Assembly (NCBI RefSeq): GCF_910592395.1
Contig: NC_088310.1
Span: forward strand, 17,617,501 to 17,681,500
DNA from: Lineus longissimus
Lineage: Eukaryota > Nemertea > Pilidiophora > Heteronemertea > Lineidae
Direction: 5' to 3'
Length of the DNA: 64,000 nt
The notes beneath the pieces are model-generated. The model had not been told where the DNA came from. It searched no databases and worked only from the letters and a program-made list of their open reading frames with translations. Below are positions 1-10,584 of this stretch, piece by piece. The position numbers were made by a program, and so were the translations under genes. Every line of letters begins with the position of its first letter. Within the stretch, counting starts at the first letter, position 1.

Positions 1-65
1 CTACACCTGCGTGGCCAGCAACCTCTCTGGGGAGAAGAATGGCGTCGTTTGGATTGTCGTATCAG
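1..65 (+). CDS. PTK7: PTK7 exon a (end of an Ig domain, partial)
   Basis: The frame starting at base 2 reads YTCVASN, the conserved F-strand cysteine motif of an I-set Ig domain, followed by the G strand. The exon ends in TCAG before the donor GTGTGT at 66. It leaves one base of a codon, which joins the next exon. By order from the membrane this should be Ig4. Its 5' boundary is cut by the window edge. Confidence 0.85.
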
Positions 66-3000
66 GTGTGTAACCTCATAATAGTTCATCCCCTTCCTTT
101 ACAAATACCAAAACCCGTGATAGTATAATCGAATCTGCTAGGAGGCACAGTCGCTCATGCACCATTCTTGGGCTTATGAAGAGGGCGGGTATAATTCCAG
201 AAAAACAACTGACAATGAGAAATGACCGCAGCGAAACCATCCACAATTACGTCTGGGAGCTCGCAAGCGTAATTTTGACATAATTTCCTGACTCTATTAG
301 CTTGTACCACTTGACATCATTTACATTATCAGCAGTTGGTGTTGTCGTTTTGTTATCTGCACAGGCCTCGTCAAGGTACTTGCGCCATCTGCAGGGATCA
401 AAGTCTGCTACTCCGTTAATCTTTACCAAAAGATGACAATGTTGTCTCGAAGAGATCGAGGTCACAGTTTGATTCTAACAGCAGTGACAGCACTGAACAA
501 TCCTATCACTGAATTTAGAGGAGATTTTGAAAGCGTTTCAAGAAAGAATAAAAAATATCCGAAACTTGTTCTTCTTTGCATTCAGCTGTAATTCAATCAA
601 ATATGTATTCCTTTCTGGTTAAAAATGTGTTGTATTCTAGATGACGTTGGTTCCGACCACTATTGATAGCTGGGAAGTAAACGATAATCTTATCTTTCCA
701 GTGAAACCCACCATTACTCAGGGACCATCTGCTGTCACTGTGCTCGAGGGTAAAACAGCCCAGATGAACTGTAAGGTGCTCGGCACACCATATCCAGTGT
801 CTCGTATTATATGGCTTAACAACAATTCACCTCTTGAGGTAAGTGACATGCAGGCAATTACTTCAAAGTCATCAGAACCCGAAAGTTGGAGGCCACATGA
901 ACAAATAGTGGCAATTGAAGCAAATGGTGGCAATTGAAGCAAATGGTGGCAATTGTAGCAAATGGTGGCAATTGAAGCAAATGGTGGCAATTGAAGCAAA
1001 TGGTGGCAATTGTAGCAAATGGTGGCAATTGTAGCAAATGGTGGCAATTGAAGCAAATGGTGGCAATTGTAGCAAATGGTGGCAATTGAAGCAAATGGTG
1101 GCAATTGAAGCAAATGGTGGCAATTGAAGCAAATGGTGGCAATTGGCAAGCGTTTTGTCTGTTCATCAAATCAGCCTGGCAAAATCAGTCAGGCTGATAC
1201 GTGATAGGTCATATACTAGACATCAGTATTTATAAATTTCAAGGCATTGGGAAACCGTTGATTTCAAGTGAAATTTGCGTTAAAGGAGCTCCCTGTTTAT
1301 TTACTGGTGACTCTGAAAGATAGAGGTGTAGTAATACGCAATGCCATAGTGCAGTTGTCATGCATTCAGATTTACTGAAACTTGGTATTTATAGTATTTT
1401 TAAATCTGTTGACACAATGGCATAGCTGAAATTTATATTCAGGATGTATTTATGCAATTTGAAAATTTCAAATTGAATTACTTATTTCAAATTTTTGACA
1501 AATGGTGTATGCCTTTAAGACTGGAATTGGATTGGATTAAAAGGTATGATTCCTATTCAGTCAGGGTTTCACTTAGCAGGACTAATGGTGCTGGTAATGA
1601 CAAGTAGTTTCAATCTCAAACACTTTACACCATTACACCCCTCCAGAAATGGAAAAATATTCAAAATATTTTGATTACTAAGCTGATCTTCTGTTGCAGC
1701 CTCATCCACGGTTCATCATCAACGAGAGAACAGGGGACATAACGATACACAATGTTCACCTGAACGATGAAGGGAACTATGCGTGCCGGGTCAACACCAC
1801 AGGACACCCGACAATTGAGTCTAGTATGGCCAGGTTGGAAATTACCAGTAAGTACAGACTACTGTGATTTTCATCTCCAGTTGTAGAGTTTTGGCACGAG
1901 TCGTTATTTTCCTTTCTTTGATTGGTTCATCGAAATGATGCAAATACTTTGTGTCCCTTTTAAATAACCCTTTATTGACCAACAAGGTGAGGAGCCAACT
2001 TAGTTTCCATGAAACCTTGTATCAAGCTCAGACCATCACAATGACTGGCCTGAAAGATGTGGAAATGTAAGATTTGAAGTCGGTCGGTAGTTAGGTATCA
2101 GATGATTAATTTCAAGTAATTCATTGAGATACTGATATGTTTCTGTCTTATTCACAGGGAGATTAAAATTCTTACCAAAACCAGTCAACACGAAACTCGA
2201 GTTAGGATCACCGGCTAAGATCCACTGCAAGGCTGAGGCTGATGGGAAAAAGCAGCCGGCTGTGAAGTGGTACCGCCACGGCACAGCAGGCCTGCCGCCC
2301 CACGTGGAGGACCAGAACGGAACGCTCATCTTCAAATCAGTGGAGGCGACTGACGAGGGTGAATACACTTGTACGGCCCAGAGTGAGACCCAGGGAACCA
2401 TCAATGCTACCATCACAGTTGAAGTTGTTGGTAAGTTGGATTTTCTTCAAAATAGGACAGTATTTGTAAGTAATGTTCTTCAAAATTGGACAGTGTCTGT
2501 CTGTGTTTATCTTCAAGGCTTTTGTGTCAGTTGAAACTCCTGTCACCAGACTGGTGGGGGAACATTACTAGGAGGTCTTACCCAGTAGGCCATACCCAGT
2601 TTGCTTGGATGTGGATATCATCTGCAGTATCCTATCAAGTCTAAGGCCATTCTCAATCATGTCAATACAAATTCAGTGAGTCCTCATTTATTTTTTACTC
2701 AAATTTTGACCAATGTTGATTTGTTGAGTCGTTCCTTGTTTTCAGTAAAGCCCAAGTTCAAGGTGAAGCCCCATAACACGACGGGCTACGAAGGTTACTC
2801 CGTCATGCTGCACTGTGTTGCCATCGGTGACCCGCCACCGACCATCCAGTGGGATAAAAACAGCCAAGTCAATGCCTTCGACATCAGGAGATTCAAGGTG
2901 CTGAAGAACGGAACGCTGTACGTGTCTCAGATCTTCATCGAGGACCGTGGACGGTACGGCTGTACGGCCGGCAATAGCGGTGGATTTGAACGAGAGGAGA

Positions 3001-6000
3001 TATTCCTGGAAGTAGCAAGTAAGCAAAGAAACTGTTGGATAATAACTTGACTCTAAATCCCGACTGCCAAGTAAAACGAATGGGCCCAATTGGTTCAGTT
3101 CGTGACTGGTGCTTTAATAGCTCCAAAAGATGCATGCTCGTCTCTGTAGGGAGTCTGGATGAGGCGATATAGTCGGGAATTTGATTGATGAGGGAGAAAT
3201 CCTGTGTGGTTCATCAGGCCGACTCTCAATCATTCTATGAGTACATATGTGTCATACATAATGTAGTTGATAGGAACGAACTACATTATGTAGACGTCCC
3301 TCGTACATCAATGTGCGTATTCAAATCTTAATGCGTCTTTTTGTCAAATAAGGGACGGCTAAACGGCCCCCTATTGATACCAACCAAGTTGGTTTCAGGT
3401 CATCATTCTGAGAATAAAGATGTGATTCATGTGTCTTATGTAAAAGGATTCTCAGTTAAACCTAATAGCGTTAGATGGGTGAAATATTCTGCCAACCAAC
3501 ATTTGAGAAAAGGGAAATAATGATGACTATTTTGAAATAAATTAATCGGTGTATGAAATACTGAAGAAATAAGTGTATCAGTGTAAAAACAGAAACAGCT
3601 AGGCTACCGAAGCTATAGCATGCTTAGATCCGCCATGTCGTCACTAATTCTCATTTCTCCCACCAGGTTCCGACCAGTATATGCGGGACAAGCAGAAGAA
3701 GGATGACGAGGGCTTCAGCATGATGAAGACGGTCATCATAGCCGTGTGTAGTGCCATCGCGTATCTCGGCCTTGTCGTGGGCCTGACCATCTACTGCAGT
3801 CTGCGGCTGTACAAGAGTCGCGGCCGCAGGAAGATGGCCGAGAATGCAGAGACAGGTACAGCAGGTCATTATCACATCACTTTCTAACACTTCTGTCGAC
3901 CATTTAAGAACTCAGTTTACTATCAAAAGCACAGTTTTGTTTGAGAGTTGTTAACGACAATCCGAACATCGAAAGAGCTTGAAAAATAATGAACAGTGTC
4001 TTATGATGCAAGAGGCAGTAAAAATTCAATCATTAAACAGTTTGGAGCAAATTTGCAACTTGGATAATTCATCATTTACAGCCATGTCTTGAGTTCTTAA
4101 GGGTTAAATTTCACTAGACTTCTTTTCACTCATATCATTACTAAAAGTCAAATTACATCACCTAGTAAACTACTCCTTGCATGTCCGACATACCACAACT
4201 TCCTTCATGTAGACACACTCCATTCTTGAAGACTCTGATCCTTGTCCAAATCATTGTGTAACGCTCACTCTTTTAGTCCTTCATTAACTCATTCATATCA
4301 CTTCACAACCTTGTCGCATACTTTTATCTGGCTTTGGGGAGCAGCATTTCTATTGATGAAAACCCTTTTTCTATGTTGTGTACCATTTCTGTTTAATTAT
4401 TTGGTCAGATATTGACAAATTTGAAACGATAATTGGAATATGGGCCGTTTGAATTATATGCTGGGCCTATTTATTTATAAACAAGAAAAGATGTTGTCAG
4501 CACTTTTAGATTTTTCTCTGAAATTTTTGCAACAATTTTTTTCTGCACACTCGGGGATGATTACATTTCAGAACTTGGCCCTCTTGCAGAAAATGGTGAC
4601 GCTCATCGTGAGCAGCAGGAACTGATGGAGAAGGACAAGAGAGATGAGAACAACATCAAGAGCGATGGAGACTTCTCATGTCTGAGCTCGTACCAGTCTC
4701 ACTCAACCCACTCGCATCCTGGCTCGCATCACTCAAAGAGACGTAACAGCTACGATAAGATGCAGTTCCCGCGCCATGACCTTCAGACTCTAGGAATGCT
4801 TGGTAAGAGTTCTTGCTGGGGATATCATTGTGGGAAGAATTCAGAGAAGAGATGAGACATTTCCAATTTTAGGAGGATTTCCGGGGTTTTTCCCTCCTGA
4901 AAAGCGTTTTGTTTGACAGCAGAAATGGAAAGATCTATGCCTTGGCTCTCTGTCGAACCTCGGGATTCTCAAAATCAGGCAAAAAATAAGAGGCTTATAT
5001 TTGCAAATAAGGGCAGTTCTAATGACAAAAGTTTCAGTTTCAGTGTCAGTGTCAGTGTCAGTGTCAGTGTCAGTGTCAGTGTCAGTGTCAGTGTCAGTGT
5101 CAGTATTCTTTAAATGCCCTCACAAAGTCTGCATATTTTGAGTGGACTCAATGACTTGAAAATTTTAATTTTCGATGTAAATCTACTCATCTCAACACAT
5201 GATTTATAGGTTCAGAATGTGACAGCAATTGCACTTCAACTACTGTATATAACTCTTAATTGGGTACCAGTACTTTGAAAAATAAGCAGTCTGGTTGCTC
5301 GGTTTAGTTCCCTCAGTGTATTGGATTGTGATTCGTTTGATTATTTTTCTAGGCAAGGGAGAATTTGGTGACGTGTTCCTGGCACGAGCCCACGGCATCA
5401 AGGAGGGAGAGGGCGACACGTTGGTCGTAGTCAAGTCTCTTCTGAGTAAGGAGGACAGCCACCAGTTCGACTACCGGCTGCAGATCGACATGTTTGGCAA
5501 ACTCGATTGCGACAATGTTGTCAAGTTGTTGGGCGTCTGCCGTGAGATCGAGCCGCAGTTCATGATCCTCGAGTACTGTGAATGGGTGAGTAGAAAAGTC
5601 AGAATTTAGGTTTATCAGATTGTTTAAAAATTTTTCCATTTTACAGCTTGGTCTTGCTTGTGCACATAGTAGACTTGATGCTTGTCTGAAGCTTGCAGTC
5701 GGTATCTATTGTTACGGGAAAGTGTACGCTGACTTTTTCATTTATAATGGACAATTTAGAGGGACATTACCCCTACTTTCGGATTGGAACTCTGTTAACA
5801 CCGGCACTATGCACTCCAAGGGCTAAGCAGAAAATTTCTCAAAGGAACATAGTCCCTAATGATGATGATGATGATTATTATAACGAACTGTTCATTTCTT
5901 GTTGCAGGGCGACCTGAAGCAGTTCCTGCGGGCGATGAGGAAGGACAACGGAAGGAACGTGAAGGTGCCGCCACTGACGTCTGCTCAGAAGATCACCATG

Positions 6001-6483
6001 TGCAGCCAAGTGGCCGCGGGAATGGAGCACTTATCAAGCCATCGCTTCGTACACAAGGATCTTGCAGCGAGAAACGTGCTACTCTGTCCAAATCTTGACT
6101 TGAAAATCTCCAATCTTGGATTGTGCCGGGACGTTTACGCTGGTGAATACTACCAGTATCATTCGCAGCTGATGCCGATTCGCTGGCTGCCAGCGGAATC
6201 GATCGTCGACGATGATTTCTCGACGAAAAGTGACGTCTGGTCGTTTGGCATATTCGCGTGGGAAGTTTTCATGCTGGGAGATACGCCTTATCGCCGGAAA
6301 ACAGATGAAGAGGTGGTGAAAGCGGCCAAAGCGGGCGACCTGATGCCCGACTTGCCCACTCAGAGTCCAGATGAAATGCAAGTGGTTCTTCAGCGATGTT
6401 GGTCTGATAGTCCAAAAGACCGACCATCGTTTTCAGAGATTTCTGTTGCAATAGGTGAACTAATGGTGGACACTCACGTGTAG
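1..6483 (+). CDS. PTK7: PTK7 (inactive tyrosine-protein kinase 7) orthologue, 3' part, nine exons
   Basis: Coding exons at 1-65, 702-838, 1700-1847, 2158-2430, 2746-3018, 3667-3855, 4572-4802, 5353-5585 and 5908-6483 join in one open frame (2125 nt, about 707 residues). All visible introns are GT-AG and exon phases agree at every junction. PTK7 is a single-pass membrane co-receptor in planar cell polarity and Wnt signalling with seven Ig domains and a catalytically dead kinase domain. Here I see the end of one Ig domain (probably Ig4), Ig5-Ig7, a transmembrane helix, a His/Ser-rich juxtamembrane stretch and the whole pseudokinase. Family signatures are DKMQFPR before the kinase, the MFGKL helix-C segment, FVHKDLAARN, and ISNLGL in place of the DFG region. 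The gene start, signal peptide and first Ig domains lie upstream of the window. Orthology rests on remembered similarity to vertebrate PTK7. Confidence 0.93.
702..838 (+). CDS. PTK7: PTK7 exon b (first half of Ig5)
   Basis: The acceptor TCTTTCCAG ends at 701 and the donor GTAAGT starts at 839. The translation begins VKPTITQGPSAVTVLEGKTA and contains the B-strand cysteine (MNCKV) and the C-strand tryptophan (IIWL) of an Ig domain. The domain is split by the next intron, which carries the 19-bp minisatellite. An ATG at 641 upstream is open into the exon but lies in the intron. Confidence 0.88.
903..1147. repeat. 19-bp minisatellite in a PTK7 intron
   Basis: About twelve head-to-tail copies of the unit GGTGGCAATTGAAGCAAAT. 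Units differ mainly at one base (TTGAAG versus TTGTAG). The order of variants is A A T A A T T A T A A A. It lies 64 bp after the exon b donor. Because 19 is not a multiple of 3, all three minus-strand frames stay open and give false repetitive reading frames. Confidence 0.95.
1700..1847 (+). CDS. PTK7: PTK7 exon c (second half of Ig5)
   Basis: The acceptor CTGTTGCAG ends at 1699 and the donor GTAAGT starts at 1848. The exon encodes the D-G strands with the motif LNDEGNYACRV, the typical D-x-G-x-Y-x-C Ig signature. It continues exon b in phase 0. No long open frame marks it in isolation; it is supported by the splice sites, phase and Ig motif. Confidence 0.88.
2158..2430 (+). CDS. PTK7: PTK7 exon d (Ig6)
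   Basis: The acceptor TTATTCACAG ends at 2157 and the donor GTAAGT starts at 2431. One whole Ig domain is encoded by one exon: cysteine in KIHCKA, tryptophan in VKWYRH, and the F-strand motif DEGEYTCTA. The start RRLKFLPKP matches the RLKF opening of the corresponding Ig domain in vertebrate PTK7. Phase is 1 at both ends. Confidence 0.92.
2746..3018 (+). CDS. PTK7: PTK7 exon e (Ig7, membrane-proximal)
   Basis: The acceptor TGTTTTCAG ends at 2745 and the donor GTAAGC starts at 3019. A full Ig domain is seen, with cysteine (MLHCVA), GDPPPTIQW around the core tryptophan, and DRGRYGCTAGNSG at the F strand. It has the same length (273 nt) and phase (1-1) as the preceding Ig exon, so the two exons look like symmetric duplicates of one Ig module. 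Confidence 0.92.
3255..3292. repeat. Inverted repeat (hairpin) in a PTK7 intron
   Basis: Arms TACATAATGTAGTT and AACTACATTATGTA, 14 bp each and perfectly complementary, are separated by 10 bases. It sits in the intron before the transmembrane exon. It could form a hairpin in nascent RNA. It could also be the remnant of a tiny mobile element, but no target duplication was identified. Confidence 0.8.
3667..3855 (+). CDS. PTK7: PTK7 exon f (transmembrane segment)
   Basis: The acceptor TCCCACCAG ends at 3666 and the donor GTACAG starts at 3856. A charged stalk rich in D, K and Q is followed by a hydrophobic helix of about 24 residues (TVIIAVCSAIAYLGLVVGL and on). A basic stop-transfer run (LYKSRGRRK) follows. 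This places the Ig domains outside the cell and the kinase-like domain in the cytosol. Confidence 0.9.
4572..4802 (+). CDS. PTK7: PTK7 exon g (cytoplasmic juxtamembrane region)
   Basis: The acceptor ACATTTCAG ends at 4571 and the donor GTAAGA starts at 4803. It encodes an acidic/basic linker (ELMEKDKRDENN), then a Ser/His-rich tract (SYQSHSTHSHPGSHHSK). It ends in SYDKMQFPRHDLQTLGMLG, the conserved segment that leads into the PTK7 kinase-like domain. The last G starts the glycine-rich loop completed by the next exon. Confidence 0.9.
5035..5105. repeat. CAGTGT hexanucleotide microsatellite
   Basis: A run of about ten copies of CAGTGT follows two degenerate CAGTTT units, within the intron between PTK7 exons g and h. 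On the plus strand it happens to be open as an alternating Ser-Val tract; that frame has no support as coding. Confidence 0.93.
5353..5585 (+). CDS. PTK7: PTK7 exon h (pseudokinase N-lobe)
   Basis: The acceptor TTTTTCTAG ends at 5352 and the donor GTGAGT starts at 5586. The glycine loop GKGEFGDVFLA and the beta-3 lysine (VVVKSL) are kept. In helix C the position that is normally glutamate reads Q (YRLQIDMFGKL). The hinge reads LEYCEW and joins GDLKQFLR in the next exon. Confidence 0.92.
5908..6483 (+). CDS. PTK7: PTK7 exon i (pseudokinase C-lobe, terminal coding exon)
   Basis: The acceptor CTTGTTGCAG ends at 5907 and the TAG stop is at 6481-6483. The catalytic-loop signature is FVHKDLAARN (HKD instead of HRD). 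The magnesium-binding DFG motif is replaced by NLG (ISNLGLCRDVY), comparable to the ALG of vertebrate PTK7. The substrate-lobe motifs PIRWLPAESI, DVWSFGIFAWEVF and SPKDRPSFSEI are intact. The protein stops soon after the kinase fold (VDTHV), as in other PTK7 proteins. I could not place its polyadenylation site. Confidence 0.95.
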   Translation, partial: GDLKQFLRAMRKDNGRNVKVPPLTSAQKITMCSQVAAGMEHLSSHRFVHKDLAARNVLLCPNLDLKISNLGLCRDVYAGEYYQYHSQLMPIRWLPAESIVDDDFSTKSDVWSFGIFAWEVFMLGDTPYRRKTDEEVVKAAKAGDLMPDLPTQSPDEMQVVLQRCWSDSPKDRPSFSEISVAIGELMVDTHV

Positions 6484-8136
6484 GTTAATAATTACCAATG
6501 TCTTTACGCTGGTTAAGGGTAAAAATAGAATCTAGGGTTGTTGGTTGGGCACTTGTGTTTTGATCTAGCCTCGTAGTCTGTACAGTATGGAATTTGGAAG
6601 TGCCTCTACAATATCATTGAATTGTAAGTTAAACATACAGCTGAGCTTAAAGTGCCAAAGTTATTTTCGGTGATTACGCATGAGATCTGATTTACTTCAA
6701 TGAAATGCCAATGGTTCTAAACCATGCCCACACGGAATTTTTTAATGAATTGAAACGGGATGGCAGTTGAATTTAGAGCAATTCAAATTCTATAAACGTT
6801 TGTTTACATGGGTCAAAATTTCATCACTCCCTGTTAAATTTGTTGTTTATCTGGCCAACAAGCCTAGAGTCTCTGTCACAATGGTTTATTCTCCCATTAT
6901 ATTCATGGAGATGTGTACATAATCAACTATAAACGATCGAACAAAGTGTTTTCGAGTGAGCCATGAGCTTGTTACAATGTTACAATGTTAGAGAGGTCAG
7001 TTCCAGTAGGCCCGGGAAAATGACCACCCTCAGTAAGGTTATATTTCGGCCACATTAGTATGTGCACTTGCTACCCTTACACAGCAAGTGACATAATCAA
7101 TTGAGTCATCTTTCCGGTCATACAAGAGGTCCCCACAGTGCTTATGGAGGCACACCTCAGACCCCTACCACTCTTGCCACTGGAATGGATGACTACATTC
7201 CTTGGTAGCGCAAAAGCCGCACCATAGACAAGGGATTGCTCTGATGCTGTTAGCAGTAGTTCTGTAGCCATGGTGAGTCTTATCTTCCTGACCAAGCTGT
7301 TTTGATCAAATGGTGCATATAACCTTTCTTACAAGTCTAGGTGCTTCAGACCTTTGAATATGAATACTATGTAATTGACTGAACTGAACAATGTTTGGAC
7401 TTGGGGGCTGTGTTTTTTCCAACTAAAAATTTTGTGTTTCTATTCTTAATTTGTTTTGCTGTCTCTCATTGATTTGTAGTGTCAGAATTTAAGCCCGTCA
7501 AGCAGCAGCATGATTGGTCAAATAACCATCATGTGACCTCTCCGTATTCATAAATTGGGTGCTAGATCACTTTGATGAAAAATGTGGAAAATCAGCAGGA
7601 ATTTTTTTTCTAAAACATGATTGCACCAAATGGGTCGATATAAATAAGTGTTCACTTTTGACGTTTTGTAGATTGCTTACGATGACAATTCAACTGCATA
7701 AATGGCTTCGCGAGTTCACAGTTGCATATTTCGCTATCTAATCGTTTTAAAGAATCGCTCGAGAGAGATTTATTTTATCAACCATGTCGTTTATATGTAC
7801 AGTATTTGCGTTCACAATAGGGTAAGTCTCGCACGCGGGTGTTCGCGTGGAGACCAGACAAGTTTGGCTGATCACGGGGCGGCCTTATGAATGTCCAGTC
7901 GTCTCTGAATCGATCAATGCTCTCTCCGCACTGCCATATGAAAATGTTTGTATTATAGCTGTGTAAATGCAATTTGTATTTATTTTGTGTTATTCTCTTG
8001 TCTAATGATGATGCCGCCGAGATCAATGATGTTTTAGTTGGGCATTTTGCCAACAGAGATTGAAAATGTTTTGCCACCCTTGAATTTTGTGCTCAATTCA
8101 GTAGAAAAGGCTGCAAGTAAACCAACTGTTTAATGA
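6484..8136. other. Region downstream of PTK7, no gene seen
   Basis: Probably begins with the PTK7 3' untranslated region. No clear AATAAA signal was found close to the stop codon, so the transcript end is unknown. The open frames here are short, without recognisable domains and without paired splice sites. No RNA gene was recognised. Confidence 0.5.
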
Positions 8137-8327
8137 TATGGTAAACCGTGACTTTTTTGCCAGCGTTAAATCTTAAAAGAATTTGCATCCTGGGTTCAGA
8201 ATGTGAAAACAGAACACAAGCAGATCATCAATGTACTAGTTTTTTTTTGCACAAATTTTGTGAGACGAAATCATGAAAGGCCTTTTTGCGAACATTAAGC
8301 AGCACAAAAATGTCACGGTTTACAGTA
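8137..8327. mobile_element. Short TA-flanked inverted-repeat element (Tc1/mariner-type MITE candidate)
   Basis: GTAAACCGTGAC at 8141-8152 is mirrored perfectly by GTCACGGTTTAC at 8312-8323, and the similarity extends inward (CTTTTTTG / CAAAAATG). The 187-bp element is flanked by TA on both sides (8137-8138 and 8326-8327), the target duplication of the Tc1/mariner superfamily. There is no coding capacity. The two outermost bases of the arms do not match. Confidence 0.7.
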
Positions 8328-8816
8328 TGTCTTGCTTCTCACGAATTGAAACTTTAAGAATTGTTTGGGATATTGGGGTAAGGACATTTATTGTGGTATT
8401 TTAAAAGACATTTCCTACTGAATGGATCACATATTTTACATTTCAAAGTATTTTATTTAAACACTTCACTCAACCAATGTTTATATTAGTAGTATTTTCT
8501 TCTTGTGAAATCGTTTAATCTAACAGGTTGCATTCTTTGCACACAGGAATTTTATAAAGGGTGCGAGTATTTTGTCATAAACAATGGTAACACATTAATA
8601 TCAGATGGACTTGATTAAGTTGTGCTTTTGATGGATTAATATAGACATTGTTATTTCAATTTTTCAAATGTAGGCTATGCTTCTTGTAGCTTTTGGGCTT
8701 CCGGTAAACAGGTTGTGGACCAACCATATTTCAAGGTCACACCATCAGTCGAGGTGAGTCCTTGACAGAAATTTGTGTAAAAATTTGTGTAAAAATCTCC
8801 TATTCCGAGTTGACAG

Positions 8817-9223
8817 TTAACTCTTTCAGTGCCAAGGACGTACATGTACGTCCTAAATATTAAGGTATTTTAGTTCCTCCAGACGACACCAGATGTCCCC
8901 AGCTACTCAAATGTGGTTCATATGGTTTCTCTGGCCTGGGGCGTCCAAATTGAATAATTTTTTCGACTGAGAGGGTGGGGTGGGGTTTGCCACCCCTCAT
9001 TTTAGGTGAAAAATGGTGAAAATCGGCCAAAAATACCACTCCCTCAAAAAAATTTAGAACATAATCCTAGTATGTCCCTACTTATTACTGCTGTTTTATT
9101 GAAACAGGAGGTAAAGACAAAGGTTTTGAAGAATTTTGATGAGTGTATCTCAATTATTTTTGTGAGATTTTGGGTAGTGACAATGCCCAAAAATGCCCAA
9201 ATCCTGGGCACTGAAAGAGTTAA
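8817..9223. mobile_element. TTAA-flanked inverted-repeat element (piggyBac-type MITE candidate)
   Basis: TTAA at 8817-8820 and 9220-9223 bracket 13-bp perfect inverted termini CTCTTTCAGTGCC / GGCACTGAAAGAG. TTAA duplication is the hallmark of the piggyBac superfamily. The roughly 400-bp interior has no long frame that looks like a transposase. Its termini differ from those of the TTAA element at 17.1 kb, so the two belong to different families. Confidence 0.8.
8835..8854. repeat. Perfect 20-bp palindrome inside the TTAA element
   Basis: AGGACGTACATGTACGTCCT is self-complementary over all 20 bases. It lies just inside the left terminal repeat of the 8.8-kb element. It may be a subterminal binding site for a trans-acting transposase; that role is inference. 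Confidence 0.85.
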
Positions 9224-10466
9224 ACACAGTGGTATTTTGGATAAGTAAAAACTTAAGTTTACCATTGTAACACTAGCTTTTACGATGGTGAATTTTTTAG
9301 CCATGATAAAATCATTTTTAAGGTCGAAATCATACTTTGATGGACGACTCATCCACAGCCTAATAAATCGACCGATGGTCCAGCCTTGATTGATAATCGG
9401 TTCACTACCTATAATGTTCTCTTCATTGTTTCTGTGTGCCTACGTTGTCTTTGGTAGAGATTTTGTTTGTGGTTTGCTTGTAGTGTCCTCGGGTCGGAAA
9501 TGTAATCAGCTTTGTTCAAATGTGTAAATGATGTTCCACTTTAGGGAACCAGGGTAAAGTAGAGATGATTTCGTTATCCTAAAAGGCAGGGACAGTTAAC
9601 AGTATCTCTCGGGGGTGTTCTTGCCTGTAGCTTTTGTAAGGGATGTAATTGAGGCATCTTTTTTTTTAAATCATGTTAAATTTTGGCAATAATACGTTAA
9701 AGTTATTTCCTCGTTAGAATTAACATTCGCTTTCTGGCTTTTGAGTACGAAAACATCACCTGTCATAACTCATATTCTAGGGTTGTTTCTGGTGGTGTTT
9801 ATAAAACGGTAATAGGTACTTCAATCGCTAGAGAGACTTTTAAATGGGCTAGGGGTTAACTTAAAAAGGCTGTTACTTGATGCTGCAGTTACATATTGTC
9901 AGATTTGAAACTTTAAATTTGCGAGTTTATCTGTAAGCCATGAACCAATATTTGGTCACAATCCTTTAATACACATGTACATCAAACCATGACTTTGAGG
10001 AATATTTTCCTGAATAAAACCATGACAACAATGACGTTGTCTTTAACAGTGTCAACCGTTCTGAAGATGGCATCAGTTTGTTAGTAACTTGGTTGGGGTT
10101 ATTGTACGTAATAATTTGATGCACTTCATACACCTTAGATCTGTTGTAAGATAGTTCCCACAGTTGCCACTAGATGGATTCAGTGGAGAGGTGGGAGACC
10201 AGTCTTGAATCCCCTCATATTTCGTATTAACCTGAAGAATAAAGATCTTGTTTATTTGGTAATCAGGGTAATGAAAACTGAACTGTTGGGGAAGTCTGGT
10301 AGTTGGTTGGTGAGTCTGTTTCACACAGACGAAATGTTAAATAATGTTAAAAAAGACCCACCTATGTCTTCATAGAATGGTAGGTCATGTTGCTTTAGCA
10401 TTTTAGTCAAGTCCGGTCTCACCTTGGATTATCAAGGCGTCTAGTCACTTCACTTCACGACACATG
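9224..10466. other. No gene or repeat recognised
   Basis: AT-rich sequence with AATAAA-type hexamers near 9362 and 10013. No open frame here resembles a known protein and no flanking repeat could be paired. Confidence 0.4.
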
Positions 10467-10584
10467 GGGTGATATGAATAAAGACTAGCAAATGCTTTTA
10501 TCTAAAACTCCATGTACATTTACACTAGGCTTTTCTGTACAAAATTGAAGTAAAAGCATTTGCTAGTCTTTATTCATATCACCC
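10467..10584 (+). mobile_element. 118-bp MITE, copy 1, with ATG target duplication
   Basis: The termini are long inverted repeats of about 34 bp beginning GGGTGATATGAATAAAG and continuing through CTAGCAAATGCTTTTA. A spacer of about 50 bp separates them. The trinucleotide ATG is duplicated at 10464-10466 and 10585-10587. A second copy of exactly the same length lies at 62491-62608 in the opposite orientation. The element is too small to code for protein. A 3-bp target duplication is compatible with Harbinger- or CACTA-type transposases, but the termini do not match the Harbinger element at 28.3 kb. Confidence 0.9.

Noticed and set aside
718-1169. Overlapping minus-strand frames with repeated Cys/His/Leu patterns
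   Set aside because: All three frames are open across the 19-bp minisatellite, as expected for a stop-free unit not divisible by three. They lie inside a PTK7 intron on the opposite strand.
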